A stretch of DNA of 64,000 nt from Hofstenia miamia (lineage: Eukaryota > Xenacoelomorpha > Acoela). Positions 1 through 11,193 of the stretch are shown piece by piece (the stretch's first letter is position 1; the number at the start of each line of letters is the position of its first letter). Below the pieces are notes generated by a model. It was not told the origin of the DNA. It worked only from the letters and a program-made list of their open reading frames with translations, and did no database searches. The translations under genes and the position numbers were made by a program. The stretch spans positions 4,032,489-4,096,488 of the forward strand of contig SCFE01000002.1 of the NCBI GenBank assembly GCA_004352715.1, read 5' to 3'.

Positions 1-230
1 AAAAAATGTAAGATTGCTTAGAAACTAAAAATGCACTCTTGGAGTTAACATGATATTTTAAGATGTTAATTGTTTTTTTAATCAAGATAAATATATAATT
101 CAAATAAACATTTTGCGTTATGAAATTAAAGCAATAGAAGAAATATATGAATTCATGAAATTATTCAATTTAATATGAAATTTATAAGAAAAAGTAGCAA
201 TGCGCAATAAATTCAACTTAACTTTAAAAC

Positions 231-555
231 TTACAAATGTACCATTAAATGATGCCTTTTTTCGTCGAGTTTTGATACAAATATTTTCTTGTCACATTCT
301 TGTTGATGAAATATGTTAGTCAAGTTTTGTAGTATTAGATGGATTGAGATTAAGGTATGATATATAATGTCCATCGTTATTTGGAATAGGTTCAGGCATA
401 CGATTTCCAAAAGTATATAACACAATTATTATTGCAAACGTTTAATTAAATAGCTCAATAAATGTCTGCCTACGTTTATATGCATAGATATGTTTGAAAT
501 ATGCAGAATTGAAATGCTTCGCAATAAAGCTATTTGTAGTATTCAGCTGCAACGT
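231..555 (-). other. possible 3' remnant of the BED-type hAT element; no clear gene
   Basis: Read on the minus strand, this stretch holds a 64-codon open frame (231-425) downstream of the hAT transposase relic. I see no recognisable hAT C-terminal dimerisation motif in it. It may be the decayed 3' end of that element or unrelated AT-rich DNA. Positions 1-230 hold nothing I can name. Confidence 0.2.
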
Positions 556-770
556 GACGTCATAATAACCGTTAAATATACTGTAAACCTTTTCGTAAAA
601 AACAGGCATTTAACGTAAACTTCACCGTTAACATTTATTCGCGTATTTATTCCGAGTGCAAGTTAGGCAATTGCTTTACGGTCATGTTAACGTAAAACGC
701 CATTTGTTGACGGTTTTGTTTACAGTTCGATTTTCACTTGTTAACGTATTGAATTTGGATCACTTCCCTT
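556..770 (+). repeat. dispersed repeat rich in TTAACG and ACGTAAA words, copy 1
   Basis: The segment is dense in short words such as ttaacgta, acgtaaa and cgttaac. It matches, with many substitutions, the reverse complement of about 62950-63105 and, in the same orientation, part of 63560-63640. It lies where the minus-strand hAT transposase coding sequence stops being readable, so it may be an insertion into that gene or part of the element. The family is not one I recognise. Confidence 0.4.
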
Positions 771-808
771 AGCTATTGCATAAATTTTATTAATTAGCTG
801 TGCTGGTG

Positions 809-1735
809 TTAAATCTTTAGCCAATAAATTGAGTTAGTGCGCAACACACCCAATAGACAACAATGACTCGTTTTTTCAACTAAGAAAGGCTTCATTTTTG
901 CTATATTCTCTGCGTTATCCGTAGTGACAGCTACAAAAATGCATTCATAATTTTCTTCGGCTTTGGCTATTGCAGATTCAGAGAGTTCACACATGTATTC
1001 ACTTGTATGGGTTTCTGAGCCAGTCTCGATACTCTCGACGAAATAAACTTTGCCCTCAGATTGGTCAGAACAAGCAAATAGGGGCTCATTGTTAGAGCCC
1101 GACCACCCATCGATGCACACGGTAACAAGGTTAATCCGAAACTTGTCTTTTTGCACATTGTTGTTGTTCGTCATAAATATCGTTAAGAATTTCGCCTCCT
1201 AATTGTCGCCTAGACGGTGACGAATATCCAGGATGAAGATCATGTACTAGCTTCTAAACACGTCAATGAATTTATTTATGTATTTATTAAATTACATATT
1301 AAACCCATTAACATTGAAACATTATAAAATGAATTAGTAAAGTGCCAAAAAATTTTAAACTTGCTTTAAAATAAGGAGATTCTACAGTTCTGAAGGAAAT
1401 GTTATTGGCGAAGAAAAAAGGTCCGATGTCTTTATTAAACTTTTCTTTCTGTTGAGAATTCGTTGAAACAGTATATTGAGGTATTTTGGGTTGTTTTGGT
1501 GCGAAGGTGCAGATGTTGACTCTCCCGAGAATCCAGCTGTTGAAGCGGGCGTTGCATCATCAGAACGTGTTGAATGAATTTTAGCAAAATGGTTTCGCAT
1601 TCTGTCTACAAGCGAAGCACATTCATAAGAGCAATGCCGACAACGATCTTTATTTGGCGCAATTCTCTCAAACTCCGCCCAAATTGGGTCTAACTTCCTT
1701 CCAACTGAAGATATTTTTTTTATCTGAAATTGCAA
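809..1735 (-). pseudogene. hAT transposase relic with BED zinc finger and RNase-H-like core
   Basis: Two minus-strand frames make up a broken hAT transposase. The N-terminal frame (1735-1382, 117 codons) carries a BED-type zinc finger: a W-x-x-F start, then a C-R-H-C pair and an H-F-A-K-I-H pair about 20 residues later. The second frame (1174-809, 121 codons) carries the start of the catalytic domain, with the D-G-W-S motif followed by T-D-N-A-E-N, typical of hAT proteins with a DUF659-type core. Just past its stop another frame (about 840-780) still reads like the conserved A-H-x-L-N-L-L-A-K-D-L segment, so at least one frameshift separates them. About 200 bp between the two ORFs is non-coding or decayed. 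A normal hAT transposase is 600-700 residues, so this copy is dead. hAT transposases excise and reinsert DNA with 8-bp target duplications. I found no TIR pair for this copy. Confidence 0.75.
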
Positions 1736-1827
1736 AAATTTTCATTGTATCTTGCTCTAAAAAGCACTAAAAAACACTTGTTTAAAACACTGTTTAAAAG
1801 ACTGTTTAAAACACCCCAAATTTAAAA

Positions 1828-3105
1828 CATGTCAACCTTGTACACTAGCCCAACTATACAAAATGAAATTCTCTGGATAGCTAGTACTATGATTGTTGAA
1901 GAGACCGTTGGTGAGGCTAACGAATCATCTGTGTCTTTAATAGCCAACGAGTCTTGCGAAAAGAACAGCACAGCAGTGCTTTGAGATAATTGAGATACGC
2001 GAAAGCGAAAAGTAATAGAGTGTACGAAAGTTTCACAGGATTTGTTGAAATGGATTTCGTTTCCACAGCGGAAATTTCTGCAAGTATTTTATCCCATCTT
2101 TCGACAATAGGAGTGGATTTCCAAAAACTCGTTGAGCAGAGATACGATGGGGCATCAACAATGGCAGGTCATGTGAGTGGAGTACAAAACTCATTCATGA
2201 CAAGCACCCTCGTGCAATCTTTGTATACTGTGACTCTCACTGCTTAAACTTTGTCATTAATGACCAAAGTAAAGTTCCAATAATCAGAAACATCTGTGAT
2301 ATAATCAGGGAAACTATCCATTTTTTCAGAGAGAGCACTAAAAGTTGCACAAGTTTGAGAATTAACATTCACTTATTTTGTCCAACTAGGTTGTCCGAGA
2401 AATACAAGAGCATCCGAATCTCTAAGTCTAATTTGAGTGTGTGCTTGACGCTTTTGGTTCTTTGATGAGGGAATCAAGCAATGAGACTAGGGCAAACGCT
2501 TCGCCTTAAAAACTGCTCTAGAGAAATCTGAGGTGGCTTATGTTGTTTGCTTGATTGGGAAATGTTCGGCTCCAATAAAGTACAAGAGCTCACAATGGCC
2601 AGAACATTGGAAGTACACGCTTCCCGCGCTAACATCTGTTCTGAATCAGCTTCCCAATATTTCCAACGATCGTTATATGTCCCATACATCAACGGATTGC
2701 CTACCTCTCTTCCTAAACGATTTACTGACAACCCTTCATTTTTTGCGTTGCTGTCCCTCCTTCCACCAAACAAGCCAACCAAGATAGATTAGATTTAGCA
2801 TTTGTATTCTCGGAATAACCTTGACAACGAAGTAATTCTCTGGAAGTCTTCTCTGAATTCTTAAGCCAACCAGGAAAGTTTACAAGAACCTCTTCTGAGT
2901 GCTAAAGAATATCCAAACCTGCACAGTGCAATCCAAGTCATCCTGGTCTTGCCAGAAACAACAATTGAGGCTGAAAGGTCTATTTCATGCATGAAGACGG
3001 TCAAGAACTGGCTATGCTCAACAATGATTTCCGTTCAGCTCAAAGATTTGCATATGCTTCGTTGCCATCATGAAAGGATCACTGATGAGTTGATCAATTG
3101 AGTTT
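1828..3105 (+). pseudogene. hAT-superfamily transposase relic (DUF4371 / zinc-finger MYM-like type)
   Basis: Translation in shifting plus-strand frames follows the domesticated-hAT-like family often annotated as 52-kDa repressor of the inhibitor of protein kinase or zinc-finger MYM-like protein. It begins near 1830 with a conserved T-S-P-T-I-Q-N-E-I-L stretch. The longest open piece (1990-2247, 85 codons) has F-V-E-M-D and the Y-D-G-A-S-T-M-A-G catalytic-core motif. The following frames carry a C-L-N-like then N-D-Q-S-K segment. Near 2940-3100 comes the hAT C-terminal dimerisation signature, which reads L-P-E-T-T-I-E-A-E-R-S then K-N-W-L and S-T-M. Several stops and frameshifts (for example about 1980, 2247 and 2330) make it a pseudogene. 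It is divergently oriented to, and from a different hAT lineage than, the neighbouring BED-type relic. Confidence 0.75.
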
Positions 3106-3151
3106 GTTGCGAATATGGGTGGTCTATCAGCTCTTACATCAGATGACGTAT

Positions 3152-3397
3152 GATTTTGTGACGGCATAAAAAGGCAGACCAATTTAGAGAAATCGCTAAA
3201 GATAATTTTTTCTATGACTTCTCAAGAAAATATATGGGCGAATAAAATGCAAATTGCCAGAAAAACCAACAAACATTTCCTTTAAAGAAAGGTAGCACTA
3301 AAAATGTGTAATGCTTCGCGTTGCAGAAAGATTTCGTGACAGTATAAAATTGCGGACCAATTTAGAGCAATTGCTAAGAATGTTTTTTATGCTATGC
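3152..3397 (+). repeat. degenerate direct repeat, two units about 178 bp apart
   Basis: The sequence from about 3152 (gattttgtgacggcataaaa) recurs with substitutions from 3330 (gatttcgtgacagtataaaa). The match runs through the phrase gaccaatttagag to about 3397. It directly follows the hAT relic and may be its 3' flank duplicated. No coding potential beyond chance was seen. Confidence 0.5.
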
Positions 3398-3539
3398 ATA
3401 AAGCTAGCAGACGAAATGAATTTTCGCACGCCATCGCGCGACAAGTATTTCGTAGCAAGAAATATTTCGTGTAATGTCAAATATTTGCCCATTTTTTTCT
3501 GGCTACTTTATTGACAAGATCATAAGTAAATATATGGAA

Positions 3540-4437
3540 ATGAGACCAGCGGGAATGCAATCAAATCTCATCAAAACCAAGCCGTGTCCTAGACTGAAAA
3601 ATTGATCGTAAGACTTGGACCAAAAATGTGTGGTCACGCAGGTTTCTATATTCAAAATAACAGTCGTAAGCAAAGATTCTCATTATCCATTGCATTTAAA
3701 TGTATTTGATTACTAAGCTGTTGTATAGTTTAAAAACGGGCCAAGTCGGGTCGGACTAGATATTCAATTAAAAATCGGGTTGAAGATAATAATTTTTTTA
3801 CTAAATATTTAAAAGTAGTTCATATTTAAGTGAAGTTCATATACATGCGAATTATACTTCATTAAATTAAACATTGCTTAAAGTTAAACTATTACAAATA
3901 ATCTAAACTCTTGTTATTCCTTTGATTGGCTATTTCTAAGTAAAATTCAGTTCTCCATGATTATTATGATTAAAATCAAAAACGTGTCCTTTTTAATATA
4001 TATGAAGATTCAATTGAGATTATAGCAGTATTGGAAGTTTCCAGGTGCTATCATAGATTATCTTTTTAGCCTAAGCATCAAGAACGTAATGAGAATGTGA
4101 TTATTCTTTATGTGTACTGACGATCAATTACATATGATCATGTCTTTCAATAGAAGAGTTGAGTGCAAATTTTGCTGCAAACACATTGTGCATATTCATT
4201 TCAAATATGTTACTTTTGTCACAAAGTTGTGTAGGCAACAGAATTTTTTGCATTCAAAATTGGGTCATATAATTTTTTAATCAAATGCCAAAAAGCTCAA
4301 GTGGATTGTAATTATCAGCTGCTGAATATCTTACAATAAAAACATTTATAATCAACGCAGCCGTTTTTCTAGTTAAATGTCTTATTAAGCAAGGAATTCG
4401 AAAATATTATAGGAAAGAATTTCGAAAATGTAAAATA
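3540..4437. other. no gene seen
   Basis: AT-rich DNA. The only structured piece is a short G-rich motif at about 3733-3775 (gggccaagtcgggtcgg), similar in style to hAT subterminal sequence such as that at 63110-63500. I see no ORF or RNA gene. Confidence 0.5.
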
Positions 4438-4439
4438 TA

Positions 4440-5662
4440 TATGGTGTGTCTAATAAGTTCCCGGATTGAAACTGTAACTTTTCTAATATTTAGTTTAAAG
4501 GTTATTTAAACCATGTGTAAATTAGTATATTATTGAGCAGTAATCACAACATATTGCAACATCTAATATTGTGCATTTTTCATTTTGTGAGCATTTGATT
4601 TTTCAATACACATATTGCTGCAGCGTCATAAAATGCTATCTAAAGAAAATTTTCGGAGTAACATTTTCATCGAATTCAAACGAAGCCTCTCAGCTACAAC
4701 AATATACCAGCAACTGCTTGAATCAGGTGTGGATAATCCGCTTTCACGTACAACAATGTTTGAATGGTGGAAACGATTCAGCCAAGGAAGAGTTTCGATG
4801 GATGATGATCAGCGATGTGGACGCCCCATTTCATCGGCTACAGCTGAAAAGTTGCTCGAGTAAAACAGCTTCTTGAAGCCGATCCACACCTGAGCCTGAG
4901 AATGCTTTCCCTGGAGTTAGACTGTAACAAAGACAGCATAAGAAACATCTTGACTACTTTTCTTGGTCGTCGTAAGGTCTGCCCCAGTTGGGTTTCTCAC
5001 GATTTGACACAAGCAAACAAGCAAGCTCGTATTGAATGTGCACAAGAAATGTTGAATCGCTATTGTAACACCAAAGCTCAGAACATGGTACGGCTTTCTA
5101 CAGGGCAACTTAAGCCTACCATTGTGAAACCACAGCTCACCAATTGTAAAGTTTTGCTCTTTTTGACATTTACACCTGATAAAAAGCTTTCTATTGATGG
5201 AGTTAATCCAGGAGTTACGGTGAACTCTGAGTGCTATATTGAGTTTGAGCGATGTCGACCAACAAAATTGTCTTCCTTGTGGTGGCAGCATGACAATGCT
5301 CGATGCCATACAGTTGTGTCTACTGCCAATATTTTCGAATGTCGTAAAACAATACTTGTAAGACAAGCACCATACAGCCCAGACCTAAATCTCTGTGATC
5401 GATGGGTTAACAAAATTGTTAAAGAAGCATTTCGAAATCATCATTTTGCAAGTGGGGATGGATGGTTCAGCATTCGCTGCAAGCAATGCAGCAGGTGCCA
5501 CTTGAACGCTATCAATCTGAATTTGAAAAAAAATTTAGGTACTTTGAAAGTGTTATTGAGTGCCATGGTGATTATTTTTTATAAATAAATGTTTTTTGTG
5601 GAATATTTTTATGTTTTGAAAGATCTATACTAACAGTCCGGGAACTTATTAGACACAACATG
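4440..5662 (+). mobile_element. mariner-family DNA transposon with both TIRs
   Basis: The ends are inverted repeats sharing tgtgtctaataagttcccgg. The left copy starts near 4440 and the right copy, in reverse, ends near 5662. Each is flanked by the dinucleotide TA (4438-4439 and 5663-5664), the target duplication of the Tc1/mariner superfamily. The 1223-bp length is just below the usual 1.3 kb. The interior holds a decayed transposase in the same orientation. The terminal repeats look better preserved than the coding region. Confidence 0.85.
4615..5585 (+). pseudogene. mariner transposase, frameshifted and missing the first catalytic region
   Basis: The first frame (4615-4863) encodes the N-terminal helix-turn-helix part, including T-T-I-Y-Q-Q-L-L and the linker D-D-Q-R-C-G-R-P typical of mariner. 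The next long frame (4902-5588) continues with the L-R-M-L-S/I-R-N-I-L second helix-turn-helix segment. It then holds the catalytic H-D-N-A-R-C-H motif, and S-P-D-L-N-L-C-D carrying the third acidic residue. Between R-Y-C and K-P-T-I-V the usual block with the first catalytic aspartate is missing or scrambled. At about 5500-5585 the family-typical ending G-D-Y-F is read in a different frame from the main ORF. The enzyme would normally bind the TIRs and cut and paste the element at TA sites, but this copy cannot be functional. Confidence 0.8.
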
Positions 5663-8000
5663 TATTATTCAAAAATACATGCAAATAAGAAAGTTCATGA
5701 ATAAATTTTTTATATTTCCACAGTTGTCGTATTTTCAATGAAGATAGCATTTTTGCTAATGTGATTTAGTTGAAACTTTCATTAAAATATGAAAGAATTT
5801 GTTGTTAACTTGTTTAGAAAAACTATGACCTGTAAGAAGAAATTATCAAATACAATTATATATAAAAGATTAATAACATACAATGTCATTCTTTTCCCCC
5901 ACGCAGGAAATTAATTTTCTTAAAACTAAAAAGTACTAATAACGCTGTGCAAAATGTGAGACGCCCAAATGTTTACTAAAACGTTACTAGTCAAAAATAT
6001 ATTAAGCTTTTTATGTGCAGTACTAAAACTAAGAAACAATGCAAGGCTTATTATTTATTATTTTTTCATAGTTAAGGTCAGAATTTATATCTAAAATAGA
6101 AAACAATTGCGTAACAAATTCATAAAAGTATTTTATATCAGCTATTTTTCTCTAAAGATGTTGTAAGTTCGAATTCATATTAATAACTCGTGGGATTTTA
6201 CTCCCTCTAGCTACATGATTGAAACAATGCTCTTTCTAATTTGTATATAAATTTTAAAATAAAAAAACATAAAATATTTGTTCCAAGTTATAATAAGCTA
6301 GCATAATCTTCTCTCTGGGGACTGGTGTTTAAACTAGGGGTCTGCTCCCTCCCCCCCCCNNNNNNNNNNNNNNNNNNNNNNNNNNNNNNNNNNNNNNNNN
6401 NNNNNNNNNNNNNNNNNNNNNNNNNNNNNNNNNNNNNNNNNNNNNNNNNNNNNNNNNNNNNNNNNNNNNNNNNNNNNNNNNNNNNNNNNNNNNNNNNNNN
6501 NNNNNNNNNNNNNNNNNNNNNNNNNNNNNNNNNNNNNNNNNNNNNCCCCCCCCCCCCCCACACACACCCACCCTGTAGATACGCCACTTAATGCAAGGTA
6601 GGAATTCTCTAAAAGGCTCTTTTATAATATGATTTATAATGGCGACATTCACTGCAATGCCACCATTCCTTGATGAACATGAACTTGTAAAAGGCAAGCA
6701 ATACTGTCCATTATGCCAATGTAATGTCCTTGAAGTAAATTTAGAGATTGTCATTGAATTAGCTAGTAATGAGTCAAACAATATTGAAATTGATATTTCA
6801 TTGTATATTGAAAACTATTAGCATATCGCTATCCATCTTTACATAATAGAGTCCCAGCTCAACAGATTTCACATGAATTCCTATGTGCACTCAATATCTG
6901 AAAACTTTCAATTCCAAACGGAAATCTATATACAGTTGTACTGTCTTTCCATAGATTCCTTACGAAAACTGCAAAATGTAGCATTTTCTTAAAAAAGATT
7001 GTAGAAACCATTTGGGACAATTATATTTTCGCTATGCTAACGAAAAATCTATGCTACTAAAACTCATGAATATCCTTCTTCTGAAGGTCATTGTGAAATC
7101 ATTTGTCCGAAAATGCCTGAATGACAAAAACAATTAGCAAAATATTATTAGCAGACTTGGCATCTTTATATAGCTTCAAATTTTAATATATTTTCATTTG
7201 TGTTAAATTAAATTGTGTTTCATCTTAAGATATCAATTTATATCGTGTGCTTATTTACATAGATTAAAGTTTAGACCTGAAAATAATTTCATTTAATAAC
7301 TTGAAGATATATTTCGTCTGTCAATGTAGAATTATTTAGGTGTTTACTTTGAAGAAATGAGTTGTTAGAATTATTTCTATTGAAATTAGAAGTGTGCATA
7401 ATATCTGTTAACAAAATTTTAAGACGATATTTGCATTCATTCTAGAAAACTAAATTTTTATGTAATCATTTTATCCCTTTAATGAAAAAATAGCTTAAAA
7501 ATTGAATCGTCCTTATTTGTAAGATACCTTGTGGTGATCTCAATAAGTCCATAGCAATAGCAAAATATATGCTATCTGTTGAATTTTATTTGAGGAATGT
7601 GATAACTTTTTTATATATATATATATTTATATAGAATTGAACTTTACTCATAGTAATAACATTATTCTGTGTTGTCATTATTATTGTGTGTGTTTTGATT
7701 TCTAATGTGGAAAAGTGCCAAGTGGTTAAATTTTTGTCTCTATGAAAAGTAACAATGATGAAGATGGTTGCAAAACTATTCGAGGCATATGAAGAAGACA
7801 AAGGCTACTTCTAACCTACACATAGAATAACAAATTTAGACTTACACAGAAAGGCAGTATTTATATGCTCAAAAACCTTTGTATTCCAAACAACATACAC
7901 TTTCAAATATTAACATTCTGACGAAGTACAATGGTAGAATATATCTAATCTAAGAATATGTAATCTACTTAACATGCTTCGAGTCATACCTGAGGTATAG
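5663..8000. other. no gene recognised; contains an assembly gap
   Basis: AT-rich DNA. A 186-bp run of N (6360-6545) is flanked by runs of C on both sides and by ggcgtatctacag-type sequence (6570-6590, reverse strand), a phrase common near DNA-transposon ends. A 60-codon frame at 6639-6821 has one C-P-L-C pair but no family I recognise. A short (TA)n run sits at 7612-7626. Confidence 0.45.
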
Positions 8001-8019
8001 CCTTTACCTACAATCTAGT

Positions 8020-8975
8020 GGTCATGAATTTAACGACATTATTGACATGGACACTGAGAATTCACCATCCGGATATGAACGTGATGAAACAAATCACACA
8101 AGAGACAAGGCGCTAAGGACTACTGAAGAATTATTCAATCAGCATAAAAGTAGATTCAAGAGCACAATTCAATGTGTTGCCATACACATTCTGCACAAGG
8201 CCTACAAATTGTAAATTTAAGCTTTCCAAAAGTAGAGGAAACTTAGGTGAATTGGCGAAATTATCTCTCTGCAATGGTTGGCAAGCAGAAAGCAGTAACA
8301 GATGTTAAATTTCTTGTTGTGCCAACAGAAACAAAGCTTATACTTTGCCTAGACTCCAGTGAACATGAAGCTTACAAAATAAATAACAGAAATGTGAATT
8401 TTCGCAGAGAGCACGGGAGGCTACATTAAGAGAATTCTCAGCTACTAACCCAGATGTTATTGATTAATTGAAGAAGCTACTCTTAAGCTATGAAGATTTT
8501 TTCAAAGGATATGGTCACATCGATCAAGTTTATGAGATATCACTGTGATTGAATAAAAAGCCTGTCATGCACCCTTCTAGACTTTACCAATATCGATTAT
8601 TCAATAGCTTAAAGAGAAGTTGCAATAGCTACAGGAATCTGAGATAATCTCCAAAGTAGATGAACCTACAAACTGGATTGGAAATATGGTGACTCTAAAC
8701 TAACATTTGATATTAAAACCCAAAATCAAAAAATTGTTCGGTAATATCACTCTCCATCTTCAACACCAAGGCTGTGAGAATTCTTTAATTGGAAGCAATA
8801 TCTTAGTGTAGTTGATCTTCTAAATCGTAATTGGCATATACCTTTGTCTAAGTCATTAGCACAATTGGCGCATTTAAAACAGCATTTAGCAGACACAAAT
8901 GGAGCAGATTGCCTTCCAGATGATCATTTGCTGCAGATAAATCGCAATCAATGGTCGACCGGAATTTTGGAAAGA
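8020..8975 (+). pseudogene. degenerate Ty3/gypsy pol relic (protease end to RT start)
   Basis: A 60-codon frame (8247-8429) resembles the C-terminal part of a gypsy protease (V-V-P-T-E-T-K-L-I-L). Downstream, across several frames with stops, I can read the conserved entry into reverse transcriptase. It includes an F-K-G-Y-G-H-I stretch near 8500, K-P-V-M-H-P-S-R near 8560, then E-I-I-S-K-V-D-E-P-T-N-W near 8640. A V-V-D-L-L-N segment follows near 8810, matching the D-L-x-x-x-Y/W region. This is a different lineage from the gypsy elements at 20-40 kb and is far more decayed. No LTRs were found. Confidence 0.6.
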
Positions 8976-9130
8976 TGCTAAGCATTATAGCCATTCATGA
9001 AAACATTTGTATCACAACATCTATAAATAGGAACACAGATTGACTCTAAACGCTGTTATATTTTGGGCAATATTGAGAAATTAACAAGCGTAAACTTCCA
9101 CTGATGAAAGATGAAGTAAAATAATGGTTG

Positions 9131-9131
<1 letters not shown>

Positions 9132-9162
<31 letters not shown>

Positions 9163-9360
9163 NNNNNNNNNNNNNNNNNNNNNNNNNNNNNNNNNNNNNN
9201 NNNNNNNNNNNNNNNNNNNNNNNNNNNNNNNNNNNNNNNNNNNNNNNNNNNNNNNNNNNNNNNNNNNNNNNNNNNNNNNNNNNNNNNNNNNNNNNNNNNN
9301 NNNNNNNNNNNNNNNNNNNNNNNNNNNNNNNNNNNNGAGACAGATATATATATATACATT
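9132..9360. repeat. (TA)n microsatellite with internal gap
   Basis: A TA run (about 9132-9162) leads into 174 N (9163-9336), followed by gagacagatatatatata. The apparent ORFs through it, with alternating tyrosine and isoleucine, are repeat artefacts. Confidence 0.9.
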
Positions 9361-10020
9361 CACGTATGTTTTGAGACTTAAGGTTCCCCTTCTAAGGTTG
9401 ATGATCTAGATAGAACACTGGCCGGACATTACTTAAAACATTGTCATCTTGATTTACATCTCATGTTAATTTTTTTATCTATTCTAGTTAGAATCGGCTA
9501 AATTAATTGTATCAAAACAAGAATTTGCTTATATTTGTTAAATGGAAGAAAAGTACTTAGCAAGTATTAAATAAGAGGATCGAATTTCTGTTAGATAAAA
9601 TGGGCAGAACTTGACCACAAATTTCATCGTGATATCATAGAAAACATTTTAGACTCATAATTGAATTTTTACCTTGATTTTGAATACTGCGCATTAATTT
9701 CTCTCTACAAAAGATTACAAATGTTAATTACAGAAATATCAATTGTCCTTTGCAAGTAATTAATTTTGCTATAAGAATATTACGTTAATTAATTTTTGTG
9801 ATTTCCGTTATTTTCTGTTATTTGCTAAAGAAACAGAATTCGAATTTTAATTGCTAAATTCATATTACCAAAATTTGGTTTATCTGACTGTACAATAATG
9901 AGCTTAGAAAATGTACCGGTTTCGAAAAATTCAAGAAAAATGTAATTTTTTCCTTACTAAATACGTACATAATGTACGGAGCATTGTAATTTTCAGCGCA
10001 TCTGATTAATCTTTGATTCA
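9361..10020. other. no gene seen
   Basis: AT-rich sequence with no ORF of note and no recognisable repeat between the (TA)n gap and the 3' end of the following LINE. Confidence 0.5.
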
Positions 10021-10324
10021 AATGTGTACTATAATAATAAATATTATTGTTATTATTATTGTTACTTCACACAGCTGCATGCTGGTATTCCTCTCAGCTC
10101 GAGGAACTCACCAGTTCTCAGGGAGTCAGAGCTTTCCTCAGGACTCTAGCTGTTCCTAACAATGCTGGCTTCTGTGCTACTGCCTCTCCCCACTTTGGTA
10201 CTCCCAACTCCTCTAAGTATCTCTTATACTGCTTACTCACTGCTCCTAGTGCTCCTACTACTACTACCAAGACTACTTCAACCTTCCATAACTTCCACAG
10301 CCTTTCTATTTCTTCTGCCAACTA

Positions 10325-10549
10325 TTGCTCCTGTGCTGCCATTATCAGTGCTTCTGTTTCTCTCTTCAGTCCTGCCTTCTTTAACCACTTGTTGCTCTCT
10401 TCTCTGTCACACATTTCTGTGTTCCTCTAGTATTCTCCATGAATTGCCTTCTGCCTATACCTTGTTTGTCTCCCTGATTCCATCCTACTCTGGTATACCT
10501 TCTTTCCTTCACTCTCAGTTCTTATCTTCCTTAACTCCTTAGTGACCTC
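10325..10549. repeat. 225-bp duplicated segment, copy a
   Basis: By eye this segment is identical to 10969-11193 at an offset of 644 bp. On the minus strand it encodes the stretch that normally precedes the Cys-His knuckle. Here it interrupts the tail that follows the endonuclease. In LINE copy 2 the same place instead reads straight on from the endonuclease into the tail. Confidence 0.85.
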
Positions 10550-10968
10550 AAGTAGGGATTCTCTAGGTTGCTCTTCTACATTTTTGTCCTTTGGTACTGC
10601 TATGTCTATCACTGTTCCCAATCTTTTCTCTTTGTCTACCACTGTTATGTCTGGCCTCCGTGCTTCTATCACCTTGCTTGCCTGCATGTTGAAGTCCCAC
10701 ATTATCTTAACCTTCTCATTTTCTATGACACTCTGTGGCTTGTGCTCATTCCACTTGTATCCTGCTTCTAACCCATGCTGCCTGCTCAAACTCCAGTGTA
10801 CCAGTCTTCCCACCTTGTCATGCCTGAACCTATACTCATTCTGTGCCAACTTCTCAAACCTGCTGTCAAATGATCTTCTGTCTCCGCCTCTTTCTTACAT
10901 TGCCTACACTGATCACTTACTTCTACTCTTCCGTCTATATGCTTCTTCACCCAGTTTGTTCTTATTGC

Positions 10969-11193
10969 TTGCTCCTGTGCTGCCATTATCAGTGCTTCTG
11001 TTTCTCTCTTCAGTCCTGCCTTCTTTAACCACTTGTTGCTCTCTTCTCTGTCACACATTTCTGTGTTCCTCTAGTATTCTCCATGAATTGCCTTCTGCCT
11101 ATACCTTGTTTGTCTCCCTGATTCCATCCTACTCTGGTATACCTTCTTTCCTTCACTCTCAGTTCTTATCTTCCTTAACTCCTTAGTGACCTC
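10969..11193. repeat. 225-bp duplicated segment, copy b, ending exactly at a gap
   Basis: This is the second copy of 10325-10549. It stops at the first N of the 11194-11468 gap. Its position in front of the knuckle is the expected one for this protein, so copy b looks original and copy a is the duplicate or an assembly repeat. Confidence 0.85.

Noticed and set aside
6288-6781. Gly- or Pro-rich frames around 6.3-6.6 kb
   Set aside because: They read through homopolymer C/G runs and an N gap.
10162-11186. Long plus-strand frames rich in Leu, Ser and Cys across 10-13 kb
   Set aside because: They are antisense shadows of the minus-strand LINE polyprotein, which carries the RT and endonuclease motifs.
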